From Stropharia rugosoannulata (lineage: Eukaryota > Basidiomycota > Agaricomycetes > Agaricales > Strophariaceae), in assembly GCA_028532985.1 (NCBI GenBank), contig JANCIK010000007.1, positions 1,488,001 through 1,552,000 of the forward strand: a DNA stretch of 64,000 bases, given 5' to 3'. How positions within the stretch are numbered: position 1 is the stretch's first letter; each line of letters starts with the position of its first letter. Made by a program: the position numbers and the translations under genes. Under the pieces are notes generated by a model, which did not search any database, was not told where the DNA came from, and saw nothing but the letters and a program-made list of their open reading frames with translations. Shown here piece by piece: positions 23,649 through 36,006 of the stretch.

Positions 23649-26397
23649 ATGTTCGTAATTCTCCGGCTGATCATCTTGGCCCCAGCGCTCTCCTTCGGGT
23701 TTTCGTGGCTTAGTACACCGGAGAAAGCAAAAGTTCCCATATCTGCCGACCTCGGGCCAGGTCGGTTACTTGAGACTTCAATAACCTTTTACCTGACAAA
23801 ATGAACGCATACATTAGCCGATATGTTAACGCAAGAGGAAATTGACGCGTTCCAAGTTAATTATAGTGGGTATTCGTTATGTCGACCGTGATAACTGTGC
23901 TTCACAGCAGGGCCGCGATAACAGACAAACTGCTAGCCTACTCGAGCAAACCGGATTGCTTCAAGCAGGCGGCTGGTCTGGTTCGAAGACAATGTTCGGA
24001 ACTCGAGCTGGATGAGGAGGCGCGGGTTAACGGTACCGCATATATTTATGGCCCCTGTCCCGCTAGACTGACTACTGATGCTGTCGTATGTTTGTCAGCT
24101 GCTATCTCAATGACTCTCTGCGAAATTGCGACGGCGCAGCACCATTCGTTGCCCTTGGAGTGCCGTCCGTATCAACGCCCCGTGAACAAACCTATTTCTC
24201 GTAGGGTACAGGGCGAATGCGTCGAGTATGCGCCGTGTCGCATCACCTTTCACGGCAGCTGGCAAGTTGGTCCAACTTGAATCCTGAATTCCACGTCACC
24301 TTGCAAGACTTTGAGAGATCGCAAGTCTATATATGGCCCTTTTTTGAAGCATAAACCGAGTTTGAATAGCAGACTGTACTCGGGAGCCGCAAGTACCTCG
24401 AAAACACGGTTTGGTCCCCAACCTCGGTCCTCAACCTCGGTTTTAGCTTCAAATCATGGTCCATAGGACTTACGATTCCCGAGAACTTGACACGACATAG
24501 TTCAGGATTATAGTTGGAGCAGCCTGTCCTGCTTTGAAAACCTCAGACTTTAATTTTAATTATTGGAATTTATAGCTCCCTCGCCCGCAGCGCGCAGTTC
24601 TGGTCAAGCTATTCTGGTTACCTTCGAGAAATACGTGCGTGGATTTATGACTCAGACATACGCTCATTCACCCATTATTAGTCAGCTCAGCTTTGCCATG
24701 CCTTTCGTCGATGGAATGACATCGGTCCGCGATTGAATTTCTTAGGCTTCAAACGACAGCGCTAATCTTGTACAGATCTCGCAAAGGATATATATCGCAA
24801 TGCTACCATGGAAAAGGTATCATTTGTTCGCCTAATTATTGATCGTGAGCAGGTGCTCTTGAACCAAACTGACAAGTGGACGTCGTTGGCAATGGAAAGT
24901 ATATTTTTATTCAACTTCTTCTGCCAAACTTAACATATTCCAGGAAATGGGGCTCATGGCAAAAGATATCCGGGCATTGACGGAGGAACATCAATCAAGT
25001 ACGCAGAAATTCTCTGCCCGATTGGAAGAGCAGGCAAGCGATGTGAGATGACTTCTACACTTGAGTTTTCTGGAATGCTAATATGTTTCCTCTAGGCCCT
25101 TTCTCGATTTTGGAGCATGGCTCAAGAAGCATTAATTCGGAGAGATCAAATGACTGAGAATGTGAAACTTGTGAATCGAATTATTTTTGCGATTTTCTGA
25201 TCTTCACACAGTTCAGACTTGCCTTGGGCGTTATTGTTGACAGTGTAGGCCTTTCCCGTTTACCCGAAACAAAAATCCATAACATGATCAGCATTCGAGC
25301 GAGCTAACTATGCTTGTTGACTCTATTAACACCCTGCTCGCTTCCCGCCTCAATGAGTCATTTTCTATTCAGCGAGCTCGTACATCCAGCATTGATCAAA
25401 GTCTCGTACGTCTGATGCGCCGTAAATTTTTTCTTCTTATTTTATGTGTCTGATTTTTTTAGTCCGTCATAGAGAAGCGCTGGGTGGATCTCGGATTCGA
25501 TTTTGTTAGAATGAAACAGGTCGGTCTGCTACACGAAATTTGAATAAATGGCAAAGTCTAATGTGGAAGCTTGAAAAAGTCCTTAAGCCAACTCTCCGAT
25601 CAAAGCGAAGAAATCAGAGACCGATTGCAGACGACGTTGGGCGGGCTGCATGAGCTAAATGTTCATAACATCGAAATGTCTGACGCAGTCGCAGCCCTTA
25701 CCACTACGGTCAAGCATCTTTCGCGAACGGCGCACGATGGGCTGGACAGGATAAATAACTCCGCCCAGCTGATCAACCGGGAGCTACAAGTCCAAATAGA
25801 GCGGCGGAGGAGTTCCGACGCCGCCGCTTGGATTATTCGCGGCGTGATGGCCCTCGGGTCTACTATATTTGGAGGTGGGGACTACAGTCTTGATGTCAAG
25901 TCATCCCTTGAACTTGCTTTTTGTAGCTAATGAATGGGGCGCACTGAGCGGCCATATGTCCTTCCGCGTGCTCCTGGCGTTGCTGGATTTAGGATATGGT
26001 GCATTGAGAATAGGTTTTGTGAGTATGGTTGATTATATTGGTTGGCTATCACAGCTCAGATGACTTTGCAGGCCGTAGCTTTATTCGTGTATTTTGCGAC
26101 GAGGAAGATCTTTGTTCGGGCGTTTGCACGCACAATTTCTCGGTTTGTCGCTGACTTGATTGCCACGCTTTTTTTTCTTATGACCGATTTGATTAACACC
26201 GCAGTTTATCGGCCGCCGATGCTCACCAAATTCAAGTGTCCAATCAGAGTGGTGTCGCGCCCAATACGCGTATACTGACCGCCGCTGACCCTGAAGAGAT
26301 GCGCCCACAACGGTACCCACCGTTTGTCAGCTCCCTCCCGATCCGTGGAGACTTGCCTCGTACTAGAAATGTGTCGAGGATACCGCTTAGGATGTAG
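23649..26397 (+). CDS. KAR5: KAR5-like nuclear fusion (karyogamy) protein
   Basis: Membrane protein of the nuclear envelope/ER that acts in nuclear membrane fusion after mating (Kar5/Brambleberry/Gex1 family). Sixteen exons: 23649-23760, 23818-23869, 23911-24032 (or from 23908), 24099-24225, 24576-24634, 24686-24724, 24776-24888 or 24898, 24944-25042, 25096-25161, 25212-25244, 25292-25405, 25463-25519, 25580-25874, 25927-26018, 26072-26142, 26205-26397; about 550 residues. A signal peptide (FVILRLIILAPALSFGF) is followed by the Cys-rich domain with KPDCF, QCSEL, TLCEIATAQHHSLPLEC and SAQFWSSYSGYLRE, then coiled coil, then hydrophobic segments around GVMALGSTIF and VLLALLDLGYGALRIGF, and a polar tail. 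One junction, exon 7 to 8, is not in frame with the obvious GT-AG intron. Intron 4 is about 350 bases, far longer than the rest. Confidence 0.8.
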
Positions 26398-29304
26398 ACC
26401 CTGATCATTCGCTTGCTCTGTCTGTTCTGCTTCACTTTATTTTTTCACTGAGATATCACACCGAGATGTGCATGAAGAGTTCCGCGTGTCGCATTGACGG
26501 TTGTGAGCATTTATGCAAATGTTTTGGTGCTTCCTTTTCTGTAAACTTCCGAATGATCTTCTACTCATGACTAGTTCTTCCTTGAGCATGTGAAGCTGTA
26601 CATGCGCTTGGAAACTCGACTCTCTCCAATTGGACTGAATCAGAAATGAAATCTCTCACCGGCTTCCCCGTAGTCAATCCTCCGTCTTTCTATTTTCATT
26701 TTTTCCGCTGTACACGTATGGTCTCAACGCTAATTTGTTCTATTTAACTGAAAACATCTGATGAATCGTGGTAGTGAAAGTCATATCGAGTCAGGATAAC
26801 TAACGCCTGGAATGCGTGTCTCGAGCGCATTGATGGATATATAAAAGAACTGGAGGTAGTCACAAGTTCACACACAGATATCATTACCTCACACTTTCCT
26901 TTTCTACTACATACATCCCTCGTGTGTTTTTCTCGGGCTTTTATGCCGTTTCTGGAACGTATCACCGGCTTATGTATCGAATTCTGGGCTCTTAAATTTC
27001 CCCCCAATCTCCAGTCGTTCTTTAGACCCAGCCGCGGCATTTCGAATTATGTGGATACGACGCGGGTAGAACCGTACCTCATTCCCAAATTTGGACCTGA
27101 CTTCTCTCTCTTCATTCTTGTGTGTGCGTAGCTCCTTCACTTCAGGTATAGTTTCCAAGCTTCTGAAGTTTGGTGTAAGGGAAGTTGACATTCACCATTT
27201 CTCTAATTCTAATTGTTTGATCGAAGTCATACCGAGTCAGGGATTCCCTCGAAATAGTCAAAGGATTGAATGGGAGCGGCATGTGAGTCAGTCCACCGCT
27301 GATTGCCCCAAACTAGCGTATCTTTCGTGCTTCCGAAGCCTTTTTTGTGTCAGTTTGCGCGCATGCGCCACATAGACATTTACATGTAGCTAGGACTACT
27401 ACACACTACGAATACAAGGCCAATGGGCCTTCCTCCAATTTTCCCAAGGGGGTCCCTCAGAACCGCTGACGCGCTATGCTCCCCAGACAGCCCCAGACGG
27501 AAACCTGGTTTCGGGCCGCCCCTGTTTGAAGGGAGAACATTTAGAAGTTTCTATTGCTATGACTCGTTTTAACTTTCTACGGCCATTTTCTTTCGGCTTG
27601 AGATCGGTGAAGAGTCACCAGTGTTCTCACCATTGTCCTCGGACACATGCTGCATACACAAATTCGGGAATCTACCAAATCGTAAAATTATGACCTACCT
27701 CTGCTTGTAACTATTTGACACTTTAAATCTCAGTGCCTTTTGTTTTGTTTGTCCCCCTTTCAATGGTCAGTACTTCAGCGGTCATTATTAGCTTGATATT
27801 CATGGTATTTATGGGTTTTAATTTTTCTCTAACTCATCTTAAGATTGTCGGGATTTGAACACACTTGGAATCCTCCAACTGCCCTTAATCTTAGGACCCA
27901 AGCGAGGGAGCGGCGACATGTTACTCAAATAATTTTAGACGAGACCTCGGCGCCAGTGTCATCATTTTGGTCTATGCCGTGCTCCATGCCAAATGAGTGA
28001 AGAGGATTGAGGCTGGCTACTGACCGTGACAATTCACACAAGAGGTGAGACACGAGTCTCGCGGGTTTGGGCAGGAAAATTGATGGATTTTCGTCGCCCA
28101 AGCTCTCTCGCGAGACGACTTCCGACGGGGGTGACCCGCACGGAAGAGGCCGAGCTCAAGCCAGCACGGGCGAAGTAGTAGTAGACCGGGAGACAAGTGA
28201 TAATAAGGAACTAAGAGCAAAATAAATGTAAGAGGGTCAGAGGAAGGGTGGGTGAGAAAAAAGAAACACGGCTCTGTATGAGCCTAAGAGCTATGTGAGT
28301 GATATAAAAGTGAAGACACAGGGATCTAGACATGGAGAGAATGTACTCTATAAATGTAAAGGGGGAGAAAACGGAAAAGGAATAAAATAATAAATGTGCG
28401 CGCAGGCCAAGGGCAGGCTTGCTAGCGCTTTATGAAGGCATAGGCCAGAGAGTGGCCATGAGCTTTGAAGTGGCTACATGCGCGTGAATGAGGGGCTTGT
28501 CGCGTACATAGACTGTGATCAAATCTTTGCTTTGATCAATGCACCACTGCGTGGTTGGCCGTATGATATGGTTACCAACTAGTCATCGAATACGGCATGT
28601 AGAGTCTGATTGCACATTTAAGATAAGATCATGGGCTTAGGGTTGGCTTATAGGGCCATACTCACTGATAGCGACGGTGTTGACTTGTAGAAAACACATG
28701 CCACCCATATTTAGTCACCCAATACCAGGTAGCACCAGCATTGGGTGGCCACTATCATACGCGATTTGTGAGAGCGCGTGGTTGACCTTTTCTGTCGGAT
28801 TTCGATGTGATTCCCACCAAATTGGCTTCTACCTTCTTTTGCCATATTTTTATCTTTTTGACACTTGCAATTGTTCTATGTTTGGGTATAAAATTTTGGC
28901 CATTTGAGGCTGTTACTCTACTCTACGGGCTTAGTGGCCATATCGACTTGAAAATGACTTTCTACGTGGATACTCTGCGTTCCTGGAATGGCAAATGCTC
29001 CATTACATACACTGATACGGAATTCTTTTGACATGTGAGGCACACTGGTGATATATAAAAGATCCTTTTTAGCTCATGCTCCGTACTCGATTCTTTGCGA
29101 TCAAGTCGCCACGACGCTATTTTGTGGTTCTTTTGCCGAAGACTTGCTTTTTGTGGGAGTAAGTGACCAGTGCGTGGGAACGGGTGTAATGTTTGAGGTG
29201 ACGTTGAGCATTGCAGCACGATTCCCACCCAAAACCCACAGCTTACGGTGTGCATGGCTGCGCTTTTATAGCCCAGTAGCCACAATCCTTGCCTCTTCAC
29301 CATC
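26398..29304. other. long intergenic region
   Basis: About 2.9 kb without a gene I can support. Open frames are at most 135 residues (28962-29369, minus, overlapping the next gene's start) and featureless. A 54-base minus-strand segment at 27840-27893 resembles a shrunken tRNA. The last 300 bases form the promoter and leader of the RBR gene. Confidence 0.4.
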
Positions 29305-32300
29305 ATGTCGACTCTCGCTGATGTCCCCAACTCTTCAAAAGCTTCTAGTCGCAAAAAACGGCGACGCAATGGCTTGAAACACAGTAAAACACCAAGCGCG
29401 GCAACTACCAGCGTCGATGCAAACCAGAAGGGCCGCGCGTCATCACAAACCGACCCTGTTCATCAGGCCCCAGCTCGGGAGGCCCCCAATGCCAATAAAG
29501 TGAAGTCTTCAACACCATCCAAGTCGGCTGCGCGCCCCGAGGTATCGGGTTCTAAGGTTGGTCTTAGGGCGCCATTAAGCACTGCTTGTCTGAGATTTTA
29601 TACATCGTAGTCAACTCCATTTGACCCCAAGTCCATCTTACCGGAAATTAAGCCGAAAAAAGATCTATCGCGCCTGGTAGGAGCATCATCATCGGGGAAT
29701 AAGGTATTTCTCTGTACATTTTCCACTGATCTATATTTAAGATAAACTTTTTTTTTTTTTTTTTGCTTCTGTCTACAGCAGCCAGCCGCCTTTAATTGTA
29801 TAGACGGTACGGTCCGCAGTGCGGATCCCAGTGTACCTGCGCCGAGTGCTAGCAAGCCCTCTTTACGCTTTGACGAATACATCTCGGGTCCTGTCCAGGA
29901 CGATAATGGTAACGAACCAGGTGACCAGTTCACGGCTTTCGGCGTTAAAGCTTACCCTACTCAGGCATATTACAACGACATCTGCTACGACTTTGTTATG
30001 CCCAATCGACGATGTCCTCTTGGAGCACGGTGCAAGCGCATACATCCACTCGACAAGAAGGTCCATAAAAATGCTGCAATGCTAGAAGGGCGTTTGTTTG
30101 CGGGTATGAAGGCGCAATCGTCTCAGGATGCCGGACTATCTGCAGAAGAGGCTGACGACGAGAGTGGTGAACGTAACGCACGAAACCGCACGAAGCGTTT
30201 ATCAGGGAAGACATCGAAGACCGATGAAGGTCACTATGGGGTCCGTGGTTCCAACTCCAAACGCGGCGAATCTTCCAGCGATGTTAGTTCCGATGCGTGG
30301 TGGCCTTCTGCAGACTGGTCCGATTGGGATAACCATGATTACAATGACTGGGACAGCCTTACTGACACGAGCAGTGAGCATGTGGGGACTGCGGGGAATA
30401 AGTCTATTTCACCTCAAACCGGGACTTCAGCCAGTGATGCAGGCAAGGGGAAGGAAAATGTTGCGGGCCCTCCCGAAGTGAAATCTTTCGAAGCCGCCGC
30501 TCCTTTGCGTTCAAGTGGCAAGGGGAAGGGGAAAGCCGGTATAACACCTGCTACACTTGTGCATCCGTTGCCACCGAAACCCGTGCTTGTGCAGCCTACG
30601 GTAGCTACAAAGGTCCCTAATCATCAGGCTCACTCAGCCAGCACTTCATCACCGACGAGTATCCGCACGCCTATCCGCAAGGAATACGTTGGGACTCGAC
30701 ATCTCCCTCCTCGTCCCCGGAATGCTGCTCAATGTAAGCGATGGGCGTCGGGACACTGTCATCGTGGCTATGACTGCCAATACGTCCACGGTGATCTGGA
30801 GTACAGCGATCCTGAGGTACGCTCATTTTCTCTTTCTGGACATCAGATCTCTGACCATATAATCAGCGCGACATCCAGGCCGCCATGCCTGAGCCTCCCA
30901 GGAAAGTGGAATACACCATTCATGATTGCATTAAATTGCATATTCGATGTGGTTTCGACATCGAGAAGATCGAACCCGGCTTCGAATCGAACATCATCTG
31001 TGTCGGTAATCTGCCCATGAAAGTCACAGAGGATGAGATGAAACTGCACATGGAGCGTTTCGGTCAGGTACTTCAAGTTAAAAAGCCCAAGGAGCCTGTT
31101 TCGCCGATGGTGATGAGGGTGGAATACTTGGAAGCATATGATGCCTACCGCGCGTGGGCTTGCTTACACGGGACGATGGCTTTCGGTCGTAAACTGGATG
31201 TGCGTCCGGTACTCCCCCAGCGGAAAATCGAGACCGGGATCTATGATAACGCCGTTCGGGACAATGTCGTTCGGTTGGACTGGGAATACCCACACCGCGT
31301 CGGATTTATAGGCTTCGGGACATTGGCCGAAGCAGAAGAAGCGGTTGAAAAATCGAAGAATACGTTGTACGCAGGGCTCTATCAGACCGAAGCAAACGTG
31401 CACATCGGCACTCCCGCGGTGGGTAGACACACTGTCAAGTTCACCTATCTGCCCGCGAACGCCAATGCAGAGGGTATGATGGTATTCGGGCCACACGAGG
31501 ACGCATTGGTGACCAGGAGGCCGAATTACAGAGTGATGTACCTTAGGCACATTGTCACTATGGAGGAGAACATCACCAGCATACAAGAGATGTGCAAGAA
31601 GTTCAAGAATACGATGACGAAACTTGAGTTTCGCCCTGGGCCTCACAAAGAGGGCAAAGCTCGAGGATGGGCTACTTTCAACACCGCTGCTGAGGCTGAA
31701 CGCGCAGCCAATTTTTTGCATAACAAATACATCGACCCTTTAGCTCACATCCGACTTCGTGCGAACAACTTCAAGACGATATCATATAGAGTTTCCTCGG
31801 ACAAGTATACTCTAATTCGCCCTGATCTCGAAGCTCTTGACAACGTGTGTCTTCAGGAGTACCACTATAATTGTATAACCACTGTCGATAAGGGCTCATT
31901 TTTCCACATCACACTTGGGTCACTTAACATGGAGCACCTCCACAAGTTCCGGGACCAAATCGAGCCTTTGGTGAACGGCCAACTGGTGGTCACCAAGACA
32001 GGGGAGATCGCATGGGATAACTTTTTCGCTTCTCCCCATGCCAGAGGTTTCCTATATGATATGCATAACCAGTTCAGGGGGAACATGATACAAGTCGATC
32101 ATGCTCGACGGACGATGCGCATCTTTGGGGACCCAACTTACTATCCTTTCCTCCACAGGCGTATCATTGAGAAACTCGATGAGGTTCCTTCGTATAGGTG
32201 GCACACTATCCCTCTTGATGGCCGTCTTGCTACGGCTTTTTCGGCTGGCCCGTTTGATAAATTGGTAGCTAGGTTGGGCCCTGATATGGTTTATCTGAAC

Positions 32301-33116
32301 TACTACACACGGGAGCTCCGGGTATGCGGAGAGGAAAACTACGTCACAGCTGCCGCTATGGTGACACAGGTGCGCGATCAGCTTCCCTACGATTCTGCAT
32401 TGAAGAAACCACTTCATGAATGCCCTGTATGCTTGGAGGAAGCTACCCCACCAACCAAGCTCGCTTGTGGGCATGCATTTTGTAGGTCTTGCCTCAAGAG
32501 CTACCTCAATGCGTCCATTGAGCAGAGGAATTTCCCTCTTCATTGCCTCGGTGCCGGCGGGAAGTGTACGCAGCGCATCCCATTGAGGGAGGCGAAGTGG
32601 CTTCTTCCTTTGGACACGTACAACGCAATCGTTGAGGCCGCGTTTAGGACTTACATCCAAAAACGGGCCAACAGCTTCCGCTTTTGCCCCACGCCTAACT
32701 GTAACCAGATCTACCGTGTCGTGCCTCCGAATTTACGGGGAGGCATGGGTGCGGGGGTGCAGTGTCCGTCATGCCATGCCCAGACGTGTGCGCAGTGCCA
32801 TCAGCCAGATCACCCCGGAATCAGCTGTAAGGCGGCGAGCCATACAGAGAAGTTCAAGGGTTGGGCGAAGGAGAACGGCGCGAAACAGTGTCCGGGATGC
32901 AAGATGTCGGTCGAGAAGGTGTCGGGGTGCAACCACATGCAGTGCACGCAATGCAAGACGCACTTCTGCTGGATATGCGGGGAAAAGTCGACGTTTGCTG
33001 ACATTTACTCGCACATGAACAAGAAGCATGGCGGGATCGGTCTTGAACCCGCGCTGCAACATCAGCAACCTCCGCCTGTGGAGGACAATATCATATGGTG
33101 GGACATGGACTTTTAA
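29305..33116 (+). CDS. RBR-type E3 ubiquitin ligase with two CCCH zinc fingers and an RRM
   Basis: Predicted ubiquitin ligase with RNA-binding modules. Exons 29305-29556, 29611-29703, 29779-30816 and 30867-33116, all phase 0, give 1210 residues. A basic, disordered N-terminus leads to CCCH finger 1 near residues 184-204 (C-x9-C-x5-C-x3-H), a Ser/Lys-rich linker, CCCH finger 2 near 434-452 (C-x7-C-x5-C-x3-H) and an RRM-like domain from about 503 (IICVGNLP). Later regions with FRPGPHKEG-like text suggest one or more further diverged RRMs. The RBR unit is near the C-terminus: RING1 from about 980 (CPVCLEEA, CGHAFC), IBR from about 1055, and RING2 from about 1136. The catalytic Cys is expected at about 1149 in VSGCNHMQC, after which CWICG completes the second zinc site. 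RBR enzymes pass ubiquitin through that Cys. Intron 2 holds a T16 tract. Confidence 0.88.
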
Positions 33117-34047
33117 TTCTAGGCAAGTGTATTTCGTGGATGGTCTCTGACGAAAACTCTGTATTTTATTGTGGATCGGAAAGCAGGGTTGTTGTGCTTT
33201 GTAGATGAGTATAGATTATTCGATGTGTTTTTTTCCTTTATCCTCCCCCCTTTATTTCACGCCACTACTGTGCGTATTGTAACTTGGTACCAGGTTGTTA
33301 TACCTGTATTCCTGCCTATGCTTTTCATTACCCCCTCTCTCCTCATTTTTTCTGACTTGTTGATTCTTCATTATTTGTATAGCTCAAATATGTGTGTATA
33401 AAAGCACTTATGTAATGTAATGCTTTGTGTCTGTAATTGTGAATTGATTATATTTCAAAAGACATACTAGTGATTGCCTCGAACGTCTCGGTGCTGTATT
33501 GCTGCTGTGTTTTTCAGAGCTCGGCGCACAGCATCTGTTACGGTGATATCATGGTGCCTGCTGAGAATGATCACAAATAGCGTAACCAGTTCTTGTCATG
33601 GTTATACAAATGTAGTTTGGGCGTTGAGCGCTGAGTATTACATAAACGAGCGGTTTGCGAGTGGTTATTAAGGCAGTTAGTATCGCGTAAAAAACCACTT
33701 TCCCGACTCAGTGATAAGTCGGTGAGCAAGCCGTGACAAGTCCGTCAATCCTGTGAGTGCCAGTGGATTTCCATTCAAATCGGTTAAGAGTCAGTATAAG
33801 TAATGGCCCTTACTTTTCGCCCCTGCTCTATAGCACTATGTAGCACTGTCTAGAAACAGCATTACACTCTATAGTATGGAACAGAAATGATAATATTAGT
33901 TATGGTATTACTCCACGCTGTGCAGTACTATAAACAGGGTATGGATCTGCATTGCTGTGGAGCACTACACTACACAGCACAGTTTGATGATGCTTAGGTT
34001 CTCCTTCAGCGTGCTTCCTTACGAATAAATAACGAGAAATACTAGCA
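33117..34047. other. intergenic with imperfect inverted repeats
   Basis: Downstream of the RBR gene. The stretch 33830-33985 is rich in variants of tagcact and cactacac and can fold on itself (ACTCCACGCTGTGCAG pairs loosely with a CTGC...GTGGAG segment). No gene seen. Confidence 0.4.
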
Positions 34048-35375
34048 GTATGGATCGAACTTATTCAATCCTCGATCTTCTCCCTCCCCTTCTCCTCCCT
34101 CAGGGTGCCGAGTGTGACGTCTAACTCATATCGTCACAAAACTTCTACAGTTTGTTCTACGAAGAGCCTGTAGTAATGTCCTCCAACGCAACAGCGTATT
34201 ACCATAAACCCTTCCCTCCCTCCGGCGAACAAGGGATATCCGACGGGGATGGAGACACCGAAGAATATTATGAGCAGAGTTCCCAGCTTATCGAGTACAC
34301 TTAGTGGCACGGGCGCCATGGACGATGTACACCTCCTAAACTCTAGACCGTCACAGTCCTCGCTCGGCAGAAACCAGCTCACTGACCAACAAGCAAGCGG
34401 GATTATGGACTTCCAAATAAACGCGTACAACTCCTGGCCAGCGACGCAACCATCTACATTGCAACCATCTGGCCCAGAGCAACAAGACGCAGTTGACAAT
34501 ATATTCAACATGCAGTATTATCCTGGAAATTTGACACAGGAGCAAGTAAATCTTAAAGCACTGCCGCCTTGCTGCCGCCGCCAGACGACCGCAGGGATGG
34601 CGATACCATCCAGTATCTGCAGAGTGTTCCTCAAAACCACGACTCGATATCATGGACGAGTCAATTATCATCATCAAACATCATCATGATGGGCTTTCCG
34701 ATGAGCGCGTACAACTCTTCGCTGTCGGGCGGCCGCAGTGACGCCGATACCATCCGGTATCTGCAAAGGCGCGTGCGCGAGCTCGAGCAGGAGTGCCTCC
34801 GTAGCAAGGCTGCGCTGGCCGTGGGCCCCGCATCGGGGCTGCCCAATGCCCCCGCATCAGCGCACTTCCAGGGCCAGTGGCGCGCGCGCACGGACGTACG
34901 GAAGCGCATCTTCTGTTCGCTCAACCGCGCCGGGAACGCGCTCTGCTCGTGGCACGACTCGCGGCGCGAGCGGCGCATGTTCCCGCCGCGAAATGCGCCG
35001 CCGGGCTTCCTGAACTGCGGCTGCACGTACGACGAGGCGCTATTCGAGGAGAGCCTTGCGCACCACGGCGTCGGGGGCTACCACCCGGGCGAGAGCGTGT
35101 GCATGGACCCTGCACTACGCAATCCGTGGCTCAAGCTGCTCGTGCAGCGGTACGGGTACAAGGATGGCGATTTCGACCACGACCCGCTGACTGGGACGTG
35201 GAATCCTGGCGAGGAGCCCACCCTGTGGGAACAAAAGGCACGGCGGGCTCACTCCTTCGTAGGAGGAACGATAGCTTGCAATGATTCCCTGCCTGTCTTT
35301 TTCCTTGCACGGGTTGCTCCAGGAGCCCATGTTATGGGAAGAAAAGGCGCAGGGAGGCTCGTCCCGAAGTAGGAT
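34048..35375 (+). pseudogene. mosaic partial duplicate of the 19505-20994 gene
   Basis: Three layers are visible against the source gene. From 34048 to about 34628 the match is diverged and full of gaps: it spans source bases from about 19645 to 20478, lacks most of the source intron and has in-frame stops. From about 34630 to 35313 the match is nearly exact. It begins with source 20148-20205, skips about 190 bases at a short CATGAT microhomology, and continues through source 20395 to just past the stop. From 35317 to 35375 diverged copy resumes with the last codons of the gene a second time. The best frame, 34569-35372, codes 267 residues and keeps the coiled coil and the Cys/Trp domain, but one base is missing near 35240, so the last 14 residues are replaced by a new 40-residue tail. 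Expression is possible; I treat it as a pseudogene. Confidence 0.7.
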
Positions 35376-36006
35376 ACTCTCAGCGGTCAGGATCCATGGT
35401 CATGTTCATGGGTAATCATCTTGTGATATTGATAATGATAACTTCTCGAGTGTTAGTATGGATCATGACTTCGGGCGCTTATTGTATTTGTAAGCCTTCG
35501 CAGACTCCGCTGCGATACTAATTATAGAACTGAAGAAGGAATAGATGAGTAATTGTCTGTAATTGTGGGCTTACTGAGCGACGCAAGTACTTTCTTCCGA
35601 GAAATGATTCAGATCTACCATATGGCACCAATAGCACTCCTTCATAAGCCGACTCATGGCGTATCGGGACCGAAACGAAGCGTGTTGGCGCGCGCTCTCC
35701 TAGACACTCTTCCTTACTTTCGATTTACTTCCGGTGTGAGCAACTTTCCAAAACAAGGCAAAATTAACAGTCAATTTTTCCTTAATTTCTTTGTATTGTA
35801 CCGGTGTGGTACCTACATCGAAGTCTGTGATGCACAGAGTGTCTGGTAAGAAACGAAATCTACCGACCGATGAAATGTTGACTCGGATGCCCGGGTTTGT
35901 TCAGGTGTTTCCTTGAATATAAGACAGGCCATCGTGCAAGTTGCAGACACAACAGGTTCTCTCTTGTTTCCATTCTTACTCGTTATCCTCGTCTCTCATA
36001 ATTGAA
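35376..36006. other. intergenic, upstream of the aryl-alcohol dehydrogenase relic
   Basis: Contains a 98-residue plus-strand frame (35553-35849) without motif. The last 150 bases may be the old promoter of the relic starting at 36007. Confidence 0.4.

Noticed and set aside
25570..25579. A second one-base frameshift in KAR5 at the AAAAA run
   Set aside because: Using the next AG (exon start 25580), which is better spaced from the branch-like TCTAAT, gives an in-frame junction without any indel.
31164..31721. 185-residue minus-strand frame (also 32052-32660, 202 residues)
   Set aside because: Both are antisense to the RRM-to-RING part of the RBR gene and show no domain.
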